A stretch of 11,701 nucleotides of DNA, from positions 1 through 11,701 of the forward strand of contig URSZ01000072.1 in the NCBI GenBank assembly GCA_900550635.1, in the 5' to 3' direction. Positions 1 through 6,486 of the stretch are shown piece by piece. This DNA is from an uncultured Prevotella sp. (lineage in GTDB: Bacteria; Bacteroidota; Bacteroidia; Bacteroidales; Bacteroidaceae). Made by a program: the position numbers and the translations under genes. The notes under the pieces were generated by a model, which did not search any database, was not told where the DNA came from, and saw only the letters and a list, made by a program, of their open reading frames with translations. Positions within the stretch are counted from its first letter, which is position 1. Each line of letters starts with the position of its first letter.

Positions 1-1
1 C

Positions 2-259
2 ATTTATGAAACTGTTGCTATCATTGGCAAACGCGCCAACCAGATTAGTGTTGAGATGAAGAATGATCTTTCAAAGAAATTGCAGGAGTTTGCTTCGGCA
101 AATGAGAATCTTGATGAAGTGTTCGAAAACAGGGAGCAAATAGAAATTTCGCGTTATTATGAACGCTTGCCAAAACCGGCACTTATAGCGGAACAAGAAT
201 TTCTTGATGACAAATTGTATTACCGCAATCCTTTAAACGACAAGGAAGGAATCGTGTGA
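2..259 (+). CDS. rpoZ: RNA polymerase omega/Rpb6-like subunit, C-terminal part (5' end outside window)
   Basis: This is the last 85 codons of a gene that begins before the window; the open frame runs from base 2 to the TGA at 257-259. The protein reads IYETVAIIGKRANQISVEMK and ends in a region with ENREQIEISRYYERLPKP. I recognise this as the Bacteroidota form of the omega subunit (Rpb6 family), which helps assemble and stabilise RNA polymerase in the cytoplasm. The KRANQI segment corresponds to the conserved AxxRAxQI motif of omega/Rpb6 proteins. An internal ATG at 56 is not the start, because the conserved motif lies upstream of it. The next gene encodes a DUF4293 protein, a neighbour I recall as conserved in this phylum. 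Identity rests on recognition of the family and on context; the symbol is by homology. Confidence 0.8.
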   Translation: MYETVAIIGKRANQISVEMKNDLSKKLQEFASANENLDEVFENREQIEISRYYERLPKPALIAEQEFLDDKLYYRNPLNDKEGIV

Positions 260-273
260 CGACTCCTTCTTTG
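241..273 (+). terminator. Hairpin overlapping the end of the omega-subunit gene
   Basis: Arms CAAGGAAGGA (241-250) and TCCTTCTTTG (264-273) pair over 10 bp with one G-U pair and a 13-nt loop that contains the stop codon (257-259). The downstream tract is only moderately T-rich, so this may be a weak terminator or an mRNA 3'-end stabiliser rather than a full intrinsic terminator. Confidence 0.4.
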
Positions 274-360
274 TGTTTCTCTGTTATTTTAGCGGGAATG
301 CTGGCTGGTCATTAATATGATCTGTGCGTCCCGAAAGTAATATCAATCTGACTGTAAGCC

Positions 361-891
361 ATGATTCAAAGAAAGCAAAGTCTTTTTCTTTTTGTTGCCG
401 TTGTTTTGCTGCTGATAAGCATGTTTAGTGTGACAACAGTATTTACATTAGAAAGTGATAAAACGACTGTTGAATTTTCGAATTTCAGTTGTTCTACATA
501 TTTAGATGATGTAGAAAGCAAAACAATCACATCCAACGTACCGCAGGAAAATAAACAGCAAAACCCGGATGCTGTTGTAAAGTCAAATTATTTGTATTCG
601 GTATTTGCAATAATGCTGTTTGTTTCTGCTGTTATATCCGTTGCGGCAATAATTCTTTTTAAAAATCGTGGAAAGCAAATGCGCTTGTGTAATTGGGCGG
701 TTTTTGTTATTCTTATATATTATATAGCCCGTTATAGTTGTATAATATCAATTTCAAACAAGTTTGATTATACGTTTAATGTAAACGTATCCGATTTCTT
801 TCCGCTTATAGCGTTAGTGCTCATTGTTATGGCGCGTGTTGCTATAAATAAAGACGACAAACTGGTTAAGGCGGCTGATAGGATACGCTGA
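361..891 (+). CDS. DUF4293 family integral membrane protein
   Basis: A 176-residue protein with four predicted membrane helices at about residues 8-30, 77-99, 109-131 and 146-163. A polar loop of roughly 45 residues (about 31-76) lies between helices 1 and 2. The start MIQRKQSLFLF and the end KDDKLVKAADRIR match the DUF4293 family as I know it from Bacteroidota; its function is unknown. The ATG at 361 gives the family's usual N-terminus (MIQR). The gene follows the omega-subunit gene by 101 bp and precedes ssb by 29 bp. I see no clear TAnnTTTG box upstream, so it may be co-transcribed with the preceding gene. Confidence 0.85.
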   Translation: MIQRKQSLFLFVAVVLLLISMFSVTTVFTLESDKTTVEFSNFSCSTYLDDVESKTITSNVPQENKQQNPDAVVKSNYLYSVFAIMLFVSAVISVAAIILFKNRGKQMRLCNWAVFVILIYYIARYSCIISISNKFDYTFNVNVSDFFPLIALVLIVMARVAINKDDKLVKAADRIR

Positions 892-920
892 CCCGATAAA
901 TATATTTAAATTTAGATACC

Positions 921-1313
921 ATGTCACTTAATAAAGTAATGCTCATAGGTAATGTGGGGAGAGAACCCGAAGTGAGGTATGTAGACAACAACATGCCTGT
1001 GGCAAGAATCTCTTTGGCTACCTCTGAAAAGGCGTATACATTGAAAAACGGAACGCAAGTGCCAGAAAGAACGGAATGGCATAGAATTGTTGCCTGGAGG
1101 GATACTGCGCAATTTGTAGAAAAATTCGTACATACGGGCGATAAAATATTTGTGGAGGGACAATTGCGTACCCGCGCATATAATGATAAAAACGGAATTC
1201 AGCGCAACGTAACCGAGATTATGGCCGAGAGGATAGAGCGATTGTCGCCTCGCGCAGTCCAAACCAACGAAGACAATACAAGCTTGCCGCAGAATGGCGA
1301 GCAAAAATTATAA
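921..1313 (+). CDS. ssb: Single-stranded DNA-binding protein, lacking the usual acidic C-terminal tip
   Basis: A 130-residue protein whose first ~108 residues form the classic SSB OB-fold: MSLNKVMLIGNVGREPEVRY at the start, then RTEWHRIVAWRDTAQFVEKF, GDKIFVEGQLRTRAY and VTEIMAERIERLSP. It coats single-stranded DNA during replication, recombination and repair. The tail (about 109-130) is short and polar and ends NGEQKL. It lacks the DDxPF-type acidic tip by which bacterial SSBs bind partner proteins. I checked the other two frames across the tail and found no hidden acidic end, so a recent frameshift is unlikely. It may be an accessory SSB or one with altered partner binding. The next gene starts 8 bp downstream, so the two are probably one transcript. 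Confidence 0.93.
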   Translation: MSLNKVMLIGNVGREPEVRYVDNNMPVARISLATSEKAYTLKNGTQVPERTEWHRIVAWRDTAQFVEKFVHTGDKIFVEGQLRTRAYNDKNGIQRNVTEIMAERIERLSPRAVQTNEDNTSLPQNGEQKL

Positions 1314-1321
1314 CGTTGTGT

Positions 1322-2050
1322 ATGCCGCTTATTTTTAACAAGCGACAGCGTAGCGGCGGCACGCTTTTCTGCGTGTGGAAAATCAGCGAGAGTGAAGAAG
1401 CATTGCTTTCTTTGCTCTCGCCTTGTTTACAAACTTACTATATGCCGCAACTGAAAGCCATGCATTCGGATAAACGCAGGCTTGAATGGCTGGCGGTAAG
1501 AGTTGTGGCGCACAAAGTTGCAAACATAGACGGGCATATTATATACGACAACCAGGGAATACCGGCTGTTGATTCACGTTCCCAGCACATCAGCATATCA
1601 CATAGCGGTGACACGGTGTTTGTCGCATTTTCAGCACGACGCATAGGTGTGGATGTGCAATATTACTCCGACAAGCTTTTAAAAGTGGCAGCTCATTTTA
1701 TAAACGATGAAGAACTCAACAACATAAATTCCGGCTTGTTGATAGATAAATCACAAGTAGACGGAATCTATTATAAAAACAACGGAACAACGCAAATTAC
1801 CTCAAAAATTAAACGTGCGCATTTGCTGATTTGGGGAGCGAAAGAATCGATATATAAGTTGTGCGGTATTAAGGATTTGGACCTTAAGAATTGCGTGACA
1901 GTAGATGTTAGAGATGTATACCGATATGGCTGTATTGCGGCTACCGTAAATCCGGACTATGTGAAAAACAATCCTGTAAAAAGCCGAAAAATAACAATAA
2001 AGTATATGTTCTCAGGCGATTGTGTGTATGTAGTAGCAGAAGATGATTAA
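1322..2050 (+). CDS. 4'-phosphopantetheinyl transferase superfamily protein
   Basis: A 242-residue enzyme predicted to move the 4'-phosphopantetheine arm of coenzyme A onto a serine of carrier proteins, converting apo- to holo-ACP or a related carrier. The family's three motifs are present in order: HISISHSGDTVFVAF, then GVDVQ (residues 109-113, Asp111 being the metal-binding acid), then LLIWGAKESIYKLCG with Trp171, Lys174 and Glu175. Length fits the Sfp/EntD-like group rather than the ~120-residue AcpS group. I place the start at the ATG at 1322; a TTG at 1316 is in frame but less likely, and MPLIFNK resembles the N-terminus of related proteins. It follows ssb closely. In related genomes I recall gldE between ssb and this gene; here it is absent. 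The carrier-protein target cannot be read from the window. Confidence 0.88.
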   Translation: MPLIFNKRQRSGGTLFCVWKISESEEALLSLLSPCLQTYYMPQLKAMHSDKRRLEWLAVRVVAHKVANIDGHIIYDNQGIPAVDSRSQHISISHSGDTVFVAFSARRIGVDVQYYSDKLLKVAAHFINDEELNNINSGLLIDKSQVDGIYYKNNGTTQITSKIKRAHLLIWGAKESIYKLCGIKDLDLKNCVTVDVRDVYRYGCIAATVNPDYVKNNPVKSRKITIKYMFSGDCVYVVAEDD

Positions 2051-2193
2051 ACCAATGCGAATTAAAATTTCGAGATTTGCGATACGTTCTTTAGCTGGAT
2101 TTAATTATATGCTGGTCGTATGTATGTAGTAAAGAACCGGTGAAAGGTGTCTATTTTTGTCTGTTATGATAAGGTTTGTAAATCAGAAGATTA

Positions 2194-2298
2194 TATAATG
2201 CTGAGACTTCTGCGAAAATATGTCCGACATATTTTGAAATAGGTCAGACATATTTTAAAATACAAGGCACATATTTTAGAGAAGGTCGGACTTTATTT
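2194..2298. repeat. Tandem 21-bp quasi-palindromic repeat array, site 1
   Basis: Four consecutive 21-bp units lie at 2215-2235, 2236-2256, 2257-2277 and 2278-2298, with a more degenerate possible unit before them (2194-2214). The first is a perfect palindrome: arms AAAATATGTC and GACATATTTT flank a single C. The second carries the core AGGTCAGACATATTTT. The third and fourth are diverged but keep register; the fourth matches the second at 14 of 21 bases. The stretch 2215-2256 matches 8996-9037 at 39 of 42 positions and 11247-11288 at 38 of 42, by hand count. The array lies between the phosphopantetheinyl transferase gene and the glycohydrolase gene. Confidence 0.8.
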
Positions 2299-2310
2299 CT
2301 TTTTCTTACA

Positions 2311-2331
2311 ACAACGTGTATGAAACGTTGT
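2311..2331 (+). terminator. Hairpin, possible weak terminator of the ssb/phosphopantetheinyl transferase transcript
   Basis: Arms ACAACGT (2311-2317) and ACGTTGT (2325-2331) pair perfectly around a 7-nt loop. A run of six T (2337-2342) starts five bases after the stem, which is further than usual for an efficient intrinsic terminator. Confidence 0.35.
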
Positions 2332-2358
2332 ATTACTTTTTTATTACGTAAAAACACT

Positions 2359-2389
2359 TTTGATTTTCATAGTTATAATGGAAATCAAA
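2359..2389. promoter_or_regulatory. 12-bp stem inverted repeat upstream of the glycohydrolase promoter
   Basis: Arms TTTGATTTTCAT (2359-2370) and ATGGAAATCAAA (2378-2389) pair at all 12 positions, with one G-U pair, around a 7-nt centre. The repeat ends about 33 bp before the -33 box of the next gene. No T-run follows on the plus strand, so an operator for a regulator of that gene is at least as plausible as a terminator. Confidence 0.4.
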
Positions 2390-2422
2390 TAAAGCGACTT
2401 GTAAAAAATGACCCACACAATT

Positions 2423-2452
2423 TTTGAGATATTTAATTATTGCTTATTTTTG
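2423..2452 (+). promoter_or_regulatory. Bacteroidota-type promoter of the ADP-ribosylglycohydrolase-like gene
   Basis: A -33 box TTTG (2423-2426) and a -7 box TATTTTTG (2445-2452, matching TAnnTTTG) are separated by 18 bp, close to the 19-bp consensus for Bacteroides. Transcription would start near 2457-2460, leaving a leader of about 20 nt before the ATG at 2479. Confidence 0.6.
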
Positions 2453-2478
2453 TAAACGATAAAAAATAACATAATACG

Positions 2479-3993
2479 ATGAAAACAGGTTTAAATGCTT
2501 TATTGATAGCTTTTGTGCTATTCGTAGCTGTGCCGCATGCAAATGCGAAGACGTTCGAAAAGCGGACGATAACAAAAACTATGCTCAGGGATAAAATAAA
2601 AGGCGCTTGGGCGGGACAAACGATTGGTGTTTGCTTCGGCAGTTATACGGAATTCAAATATTTGGGCACGTACATTCCTGACAGCGTTAAAATAAAATGG
2701 CACGAAGGGTATGCCGCAGAACTTATGGATAATCTGCCGGGATTGTTCGATGATATTTACATGGATATTACATTTGTAGATGTAATAGAAAATGCCGGTA
2801 TTGACGCCCCTGTCGATCTCTTTGCTACGGCGTTCGCAAATGCTGAATATCCGTTGTGGCATGCCAACCAGGCAGCCCGTTACAATATTCTCAACGGAGT
2901 AGAGGAATCGGGGCATTGGCTTAACAATCCACACGCAGACGATATCGATTACCAGATAGAAGCTGATTTTGCCGGTATAATGTGCCCGGGTATGCCTAAT
3001 TCCGCTTCCGCCATAAGCGACCGCATAGGTCACATTATGTGTTACGGAGACGGGTGGTACGGCGGCGTTTATATCGGTGCGATGTATTCTCTTGCTTTCG
3101 TATCAGACGATATTGAGTATATTGTAAACAATGCTCTTAAAACGATACCACAACAAAGCACTTTCTATAAATGTATATCTGATGTTATATCTTGGCATAA
3201 ACAATTTCCCGACGACTGGAAAAAGACGTGGCATGAAATTCAGAACAAGTATGCGAATGAAAAGGGTTGTCCCGAAGGGGTATTCAGTCCTTTAGATATA
3301 GATGCAAAATTGAATGCCGCTTACGTGGTTTTGGGTTTATTATATGGAAATGGCGATTTTACTCAGACAATGGAAATTTCCACGCGTGCAGGCCAGGATT
3401 CGGATTGCAATCCGGCTTCGGCGGGAGGTGTTCTCGGTACAATGCTTGGCTATGATAAAATACCGGAATATTGGAAAAAAGGACTCAATGGAGCACACGA
3501 CAAAAAGTTCAAATACACGCAGTACAGTTTGAATGACCTTTACAATGTCAGTTTTCGACATGCTTTGAATATGATAAAGTTAAACAATGGAAAGATACGG
3601 GAAAAGAATGTCCGCATACTCGTACAGGAGCCTGAGACTGTTCGTTTTGAGCAATGCTTTGAAGGATTGAAATTGGTAAAAAGAGAAGGTTGCGGGAAGG
3701 TTTTTGAAGATTCGTTATCATTCTCTTTTGAAGGAGCAGGCTTCGTATTAAGAGGAGTTGCCTTGAAAAAGGATGAGTCAAAGCCCGACGATACAACAAG
3801 AGCTAACTTGTACATAGATGGTAAATTCATAGAAGAGGCTTCTTTTCCAACAAGTTTTCACTCCCGCCGACATGATTTGTTTTGGAATTATACTTTGCCC
3901 GAAGGTAAACATAAGGTGGATATAAAAATACTTACTCCGCAATCGAATGTAAAACTGAGTGCATGGGATTATGTGGTATATTCAAAAGAATAG
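2479..3993 (+). CDS. Exported ADP-ribosylglycohydrolase-family protein with an extra C-terminal domain
   Basis: A 504-residue protein with a Sec signal peptide: hydrophobic core at residues 5-18 and probable cleavage after ANA (residue 23). The mature part matches the ADP-ribosylglycohydrolase (DraG/ARH) fold: KIKGAWAGQTIG (39-50), an acidic motif with Asp91, Asp92 and Asp96 (family form DDxxM), and AGQDSDCNPAS (304-314) with Asp307 and Asp309 in place of the family's GGDTD. The probable two-metal site is therefore kept. Residues from about 380 to the end form a separate region rich in beta-strand patterns, resembling a sugar-binding-like beta-sandwich; this is inference. Characterised relatives remove ADP-ribose from proteins or small molecules in the cytoplasm. 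The substrate of an exported member is unknown and could be a glycan or nucleoside derivative. The gene has its own promoter and terminator, so it is a single-gene unit. Confidence 0.8.
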   Translation: MKTGLNALLIAFVLFVAVPHANAKTFEKRTITKTMLRDKIKGAWAGQTIGVCFGSYTEFKYLGTYIPDSVKIKWHEGYAAELMDNLPGLFDDIYMDITFVDVIENAGIDAPVDLFATAFANAEYPLWHANQAARYNILNGVEESGHWLNNPHADDIDYQIEADFAGIMCPGMPNSASAISDRIGHIMCYGDGWYGGVYIGAMYSLAFVSDDIEYIVNNALKTIPQQSTFYKCISDVISWHKQFPDDWKKTWHEIQNKYANEKGCPEGVFSPLDIDAKLNAAYVVLGLLYGNGDFTQTMEISTRAGQDSDCNPASAGGVLGTMLGYDKIPEYWKKGLNGAHDKKFKYTQYSLNDLYNVSFRHALNMIKLNNGKIREKNVRILVQEPETVRFEQCFEGLKLVKREGCGKVFEDSLSFSFEGAGFVLRGVALKKDESKPDDTTRANLYIDGKFIEEASFPTSFHSRRHDLFWNYTLPEGKHKVDIKILTPQSNVKLSAWDYVVYSKE

Positions 3994-4024
3994 TTTATAG
4001 AAAAAGAAGTAATCATACTTTTGA

Positions 4025-4072
4025 AAAACCTGCTTGATGTGGTTAAACTGCCAAGTCAAGCAGGTTTTTTTT
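4025..4072 (+). terminator. Strong intrinsic terminator after the ADP-ribosylglycohydrolase-like gene
   Basis: Arms AAAACCTGCTTGA (4025-4037) and TCAAGCAGGTTTT (4056-4068) form a perfect 13-bp stem with an 18-nt loop. The 3' arm runs into a tract of eight T (4065-4072). It starts about 30 bp after the stop codon. Confidence 0.9.
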
Positions 4073-4190
4073 GAGTTAAACCTTCTTGTTAGTTTAAGTT
4101 GGAATAGGACTTGTGTTGAATAAATGTATTGTGTTTTTAGTAAATAGTGATGTTTTGTGCGGTTTTTGGTGTTTATAATGTCAAAAGTAT

Positions 4191-4198
4191 TATCTTTG
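4191..4198 (+). promoter_or_regulatory. Promoter -7 box of the dapF-dapL unit
   Basis: TATCTTTG matches TAnnTTTG. The nearest upstream TTTG (4165-4168) is 22 bp away, longer than the usual ~19. Transcription would start near 4204, giving a leader of about 50 nt before dapF. Confidence 0.55.
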
Positions 4199-4252
4199 CA
4201 CTCAAAAACAGGAAATAAGTAATAAGTGGCCGAATTTGTTATGTAATAGACA

Positions 4253-5086
4253 ATGAAAAGAGAAATTGAATTTACAAAAATGCAGGGTGCGGGTAATGAC
4301 TATATATACGTAAATGCAAGTCGGTTTAAAATCGAAAACCCTTCAGAATTGGCTGTTAAGCTAAGCAAACCGCATACAGGCATAGGAAGCGACGGGTTGA
4401 TACTAATAGATAAATCAGAAAAAGCGGATTTCAGCATGAGGATTTTCAACGCAGATGGCTCTGAAGCTATGATGTGCGGGAACGGAAGTCGTTGTGTCGG
4501 AAAATATGTGTATGAATACGGCTTGACAAAAAAGAGCCGGATAACCTTAGAAACAAAATCAGGCATAAAGACTTTGAATCTTAATATATCTTCAGGTAAG
4601 GTAAAATCCGTAAGCGTTGACATGGGGACACCAACTATACTTAACCTTTGCAACGACGTAGTGCCATTCATAAACCGCCAGATTACGGTGAACGACGTCA
4701 CAATGTCAGGAACAGCTGTCTCGATGGGCAATCCACACCTCGTATTCTTTGTTGATGATGTGGAAAACACGGACGTTTCCATGTTAGGTCCGCTGTTTGA
4801 GTGCCATCCTTGGTTTCCTGACAGAACGAATGTTGAATTCGCACAAATTATTTCATACAATGAAATAAGGATGCGTGTGTGGGAGCGCGGTTCGGGTATT
4901 ACTATGGCCTGCGGTACAGGAGCGTGTGCAACGTTGGTGGCGGCCAATGCGTGTAAGCTATGCGGGACAAACGCAAATATTATTTTGGATGGGGGAATTT
5001 TAAACATTGAAATAGATTCAAGCAATGGGACGGTTATAATGACGGGTCCTGCTGAAACGGTGTTTGAAGGTAAAATCAAAATATGA
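4253..5086 (+). CDS. dapF: Diaminopimelate epimerase
   Basis: A 277-residue cytoplasmic enzyme that interconverts LL- and meso-diaminopimelate, the precursor of lysine and of peptidoglycan cross-links. The N-terminus has the family motif KMQGAGNDYIYV. The two catalytic cysteines are present: Cys75 in MMCGNGSRC and Cys220 in MACGTGACA, matching the two-base, cofactor-free mechanism. Length is normal. The ATG at 4253 places FTKMQGAGND at the usual distance from the start. dapL follows after 24 bp, and its product makes the LL-DAP that this enzyme uses, so the two are surely co-transcribed. No truncation or missing residue is seen. Confidence 0.97.
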   Translation: MKREIEFTKMQGAGNDYIYVNASRFKIENPSELAVKLSKPHTGIGSDGLILIDKSEKADFSMRIFNADGSEAMMCGNGSRCVGKYVYEYGLTKKSRITLETKSGIKTLNLNISSGKVKSVSVDMGTPTILNLCNDVVPFINRQITVNDVTMSGTAVSMGNPHLVFFVDDVENTDVSMLGPLFECHPWFPDRTNVEFAQIISYNEIRMRVWERGSGITMACGTGACATLVAANACKLCGTNANIILDGGILNIEIDSSNGTVIMTGPAETVFEGKIKI

Positions 5087-5110
5087 ATAAATAAATCAGA
5101 TATAAATAAA

Positions 5111-6334
5111 ATGATTAAAGTTAATACGAATTTTGCACAGCTTCCGGAAAACTATTTGTTTGCAGAAATAGCCCATAAAGTGTCCGAGTACAAAGCCGTC
5201 CATCCTGATAAAAAGATAATAAGTTTGGGCATTGGTGATGTCACACGTCCTATAGTACCGGAAGTTATAAAAGCTATGCACAAGGCTGTTGACGATGAAG
5301 CAGACACATTTACATTTCATGGTTATGGCCCCGAACAGGGTTATGGATTCTTGCGTGAAGCCATAGCAAAAAATGATTATTCAGAACGTGGCATAGCAAT
5401 ATCTGCAGATGAAATTTTCATAAGCGATGGTGCAAAAAGTGATACGGGAAATATAGTGGATATTTTCGGTGAAAACAATATAATAGGGCTTACCGATCCG
5501 GTGTATCCTGTATATTTGGATAGTAATATAATGAGTGGTCATGCCGGAACTGTTATCGCAGGCAATTGGAGTAACATCGTCATGTTGCCTTGCACAGAAC
5601 AAAATGGTTTCGCTCCCGAAATGCCGAATAAAAAAGTAGACCTTATATATTTATGCTATCCAAACAATCCTACAGGAACAACGTTGACGAAATGGCAGTT
5701 GACCGGTTGGGTTAATTACGCTTTAGCCAATAAATCAATAATATTATTCGACGCGGCATACGAAGCCTTTATAACAGATGACACGCCACATTCCATATAC
5801 GAAATAGAAGGAGCAAAAGATTGTGCAATAGAATTTAGAAGCTTCTCTAAAACCGCAGGATTCACAGGTGTGCGTTTAGGATATACAGTCGTTCCAGAAA
5901 ATTTGAAAGTTCAAATTTCAAAAAATGAAAATATTTCGCTAAACCATATTTGGCGGCGTAGGCAAACAACTAAGTTCAACGGCGCTTCGTATATATCCCA
6001 ACGCGCAGCAGAAGCTATTTACACTCACGCTGGTCGCAAACAGGTAATGGATAATATCAGTTATTATCATCAAAACGCCCGTATAATGAAAAAGGAACTT
6101 ACAACTTTTGGCTTGAAAGTATACGGAGGTGTAAATTCGCCTTATTTGTGGGTGAAGATCCCTAAAGGAGAAACTTCATGGTCGTTTTTCGAAAAACTTT
6201 TGAGTGAGGCTGCATTAGTTACGACGCCCGGTGTGGGATTTGGATCTTGTGGTGAAGGGTTTATAAGAATAACTGCTTTTGGAGAACAAGATGATACTGT
6301 AGAAGCAATGAACAGAATAAAAAAAGTCCTATAA
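5111..6334 (+). CDS. dapL: LL-diaminopimelate aminotransferase
   Basis: A 407-residue pyridoxal-phosphate enzyme of the class I/II aminotransferase fold. It converts tetrahydrodipicolinate plus glutamate directly to LL-diaminopimelate, bypassing the succinylated or acetylated intermediates of the DapD/C/E route. Visible features are the N-terminal LPENYLFAEI and ISLGIGDVTRP, the GYGPEQGYGFLREAIA motif, the DPVYPVYLDSN segment, LCYPNNPTGT, the FDAAYEAFI segment, and the cofactor lysine Lys247 in RSFSKTAGFTGVRLGY. These are diagnostic of DapL rather than a generic aminotransferase. Length is typical (about 410). It sits 24 bp after dapF, and the pair covers the last two steps to meso-DAP. I see no strong terminator after it. 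Confidence 0.96.
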   Translation: MIKVNTNFAQLPENYLFAEIAHKVSEYKAVHPDKKIISLGIGDVTRPIVPEVIKAMHKAVDDEADTFTFHGYGPEQGYGFLREAIAKNDYSERGIAISADEIFISDGAKSDTGNIVDIFGENNIIGLTDPVYPVYLDSNIMSGHAGTVIAGNWSNIVMLPCTEQNGFAPEMPNKKVDLIYLCYPNNPTGTTLTKWQLTGWVNYALANKSIILFDAAYEAFITDDTPHSIYEIEGAKDCAIEFRSFSKTAGFTGVRLGYTVVPENLKVQISKNENISLNHIWRRRQTTKFNGASYISQRAAEAIYTHAGRKQVMDNISYYHQNARIMKKELTTFGLKVYGGVNSPYLWVKIPKGETSWSFFEKLLSEAALVTTPGVGFGSCGEGFIRITAFGEQDDTVEAMNRIKKVL

Positions 6335-6446
6335 TGCAATAAAAGCATGTAAAGAATTTTGCAATCACCGGGACATAAAATCTCACTAACAATAATATGA
6401 ATAAATATTTTTAAACACAAAATATCTGCATTTAAGGTTATAATAG

Positions 6447-6454
6447 TACCTTTG
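6447..6454 (+). promoter_or_regulatory. Promoter -7 box of the tkt-rpiB operon
   Basis: TACCTTTG matches TAnnTTTG. A TCTG at 6425-6428, 18 bp upstream, could serve as an imperfect -33 box. Transcription would start near 6460, leaving a leader of about 27 nt. Confidence 0.55.
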
Positions 6455-6466
6455 TATTCTCAAAGG
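6449..6466. promoter_or_regulatory. Inverted repeat over the tkt promoter and start site
   Basis: CCTTTG (6449-6454) and CAAAGG (6461-6466) are perfect 6-bp arms around six bases; with one skipped base the symmetry extends to TACC and GGTA. The repeat covers the -7 box and the predicted transcription start, the right place for a repressor operator. It could also be chance, since one arm is the promoter box itself. Confidence 0.3.
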
Positions 6467-6486
6467 GTAAATAACTTGATTAAACT

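Larger units (their letters stand above)
2051..2478. other. 428-bp intergenic region rich in inverted repeats
   Basis: No convincing gene lies here; the longest small frame noticed on the plus strand (2055-2129, 24 codons) has no support. The region contains a tandem 21-bp repeat array (about 2194-2298), a 7-bp stem hairpin (2311-2331), a 12-bp stem inverted repeat (2359-2389) and the promoter of the downstream gene (2423-2452), each listed separately. Confidence 0.8.

Noticed and set aside
1316..1321. TTG at 1316 as the start of the phosphopantetheinyl transferase gene
   Set aside because: The in-frame ATG two codons later (1322) is a better start codon and gives an N-terminus like those of related proteins.
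2194..2298. CRISPR array as an explanation of the 21-bp repeats
   Set aside because: Units are directly adjacent with no spacers, each is itself palindromic, and no cas genes are present.
4300..5079. Long open frame of 259 codons on the minus strand across dapF
   Set aside because: It lies wholly antisense to a gene with complete diagnostic dapF motifs, and its product has no recognisable features. It is a by-product of codon use in dapF.
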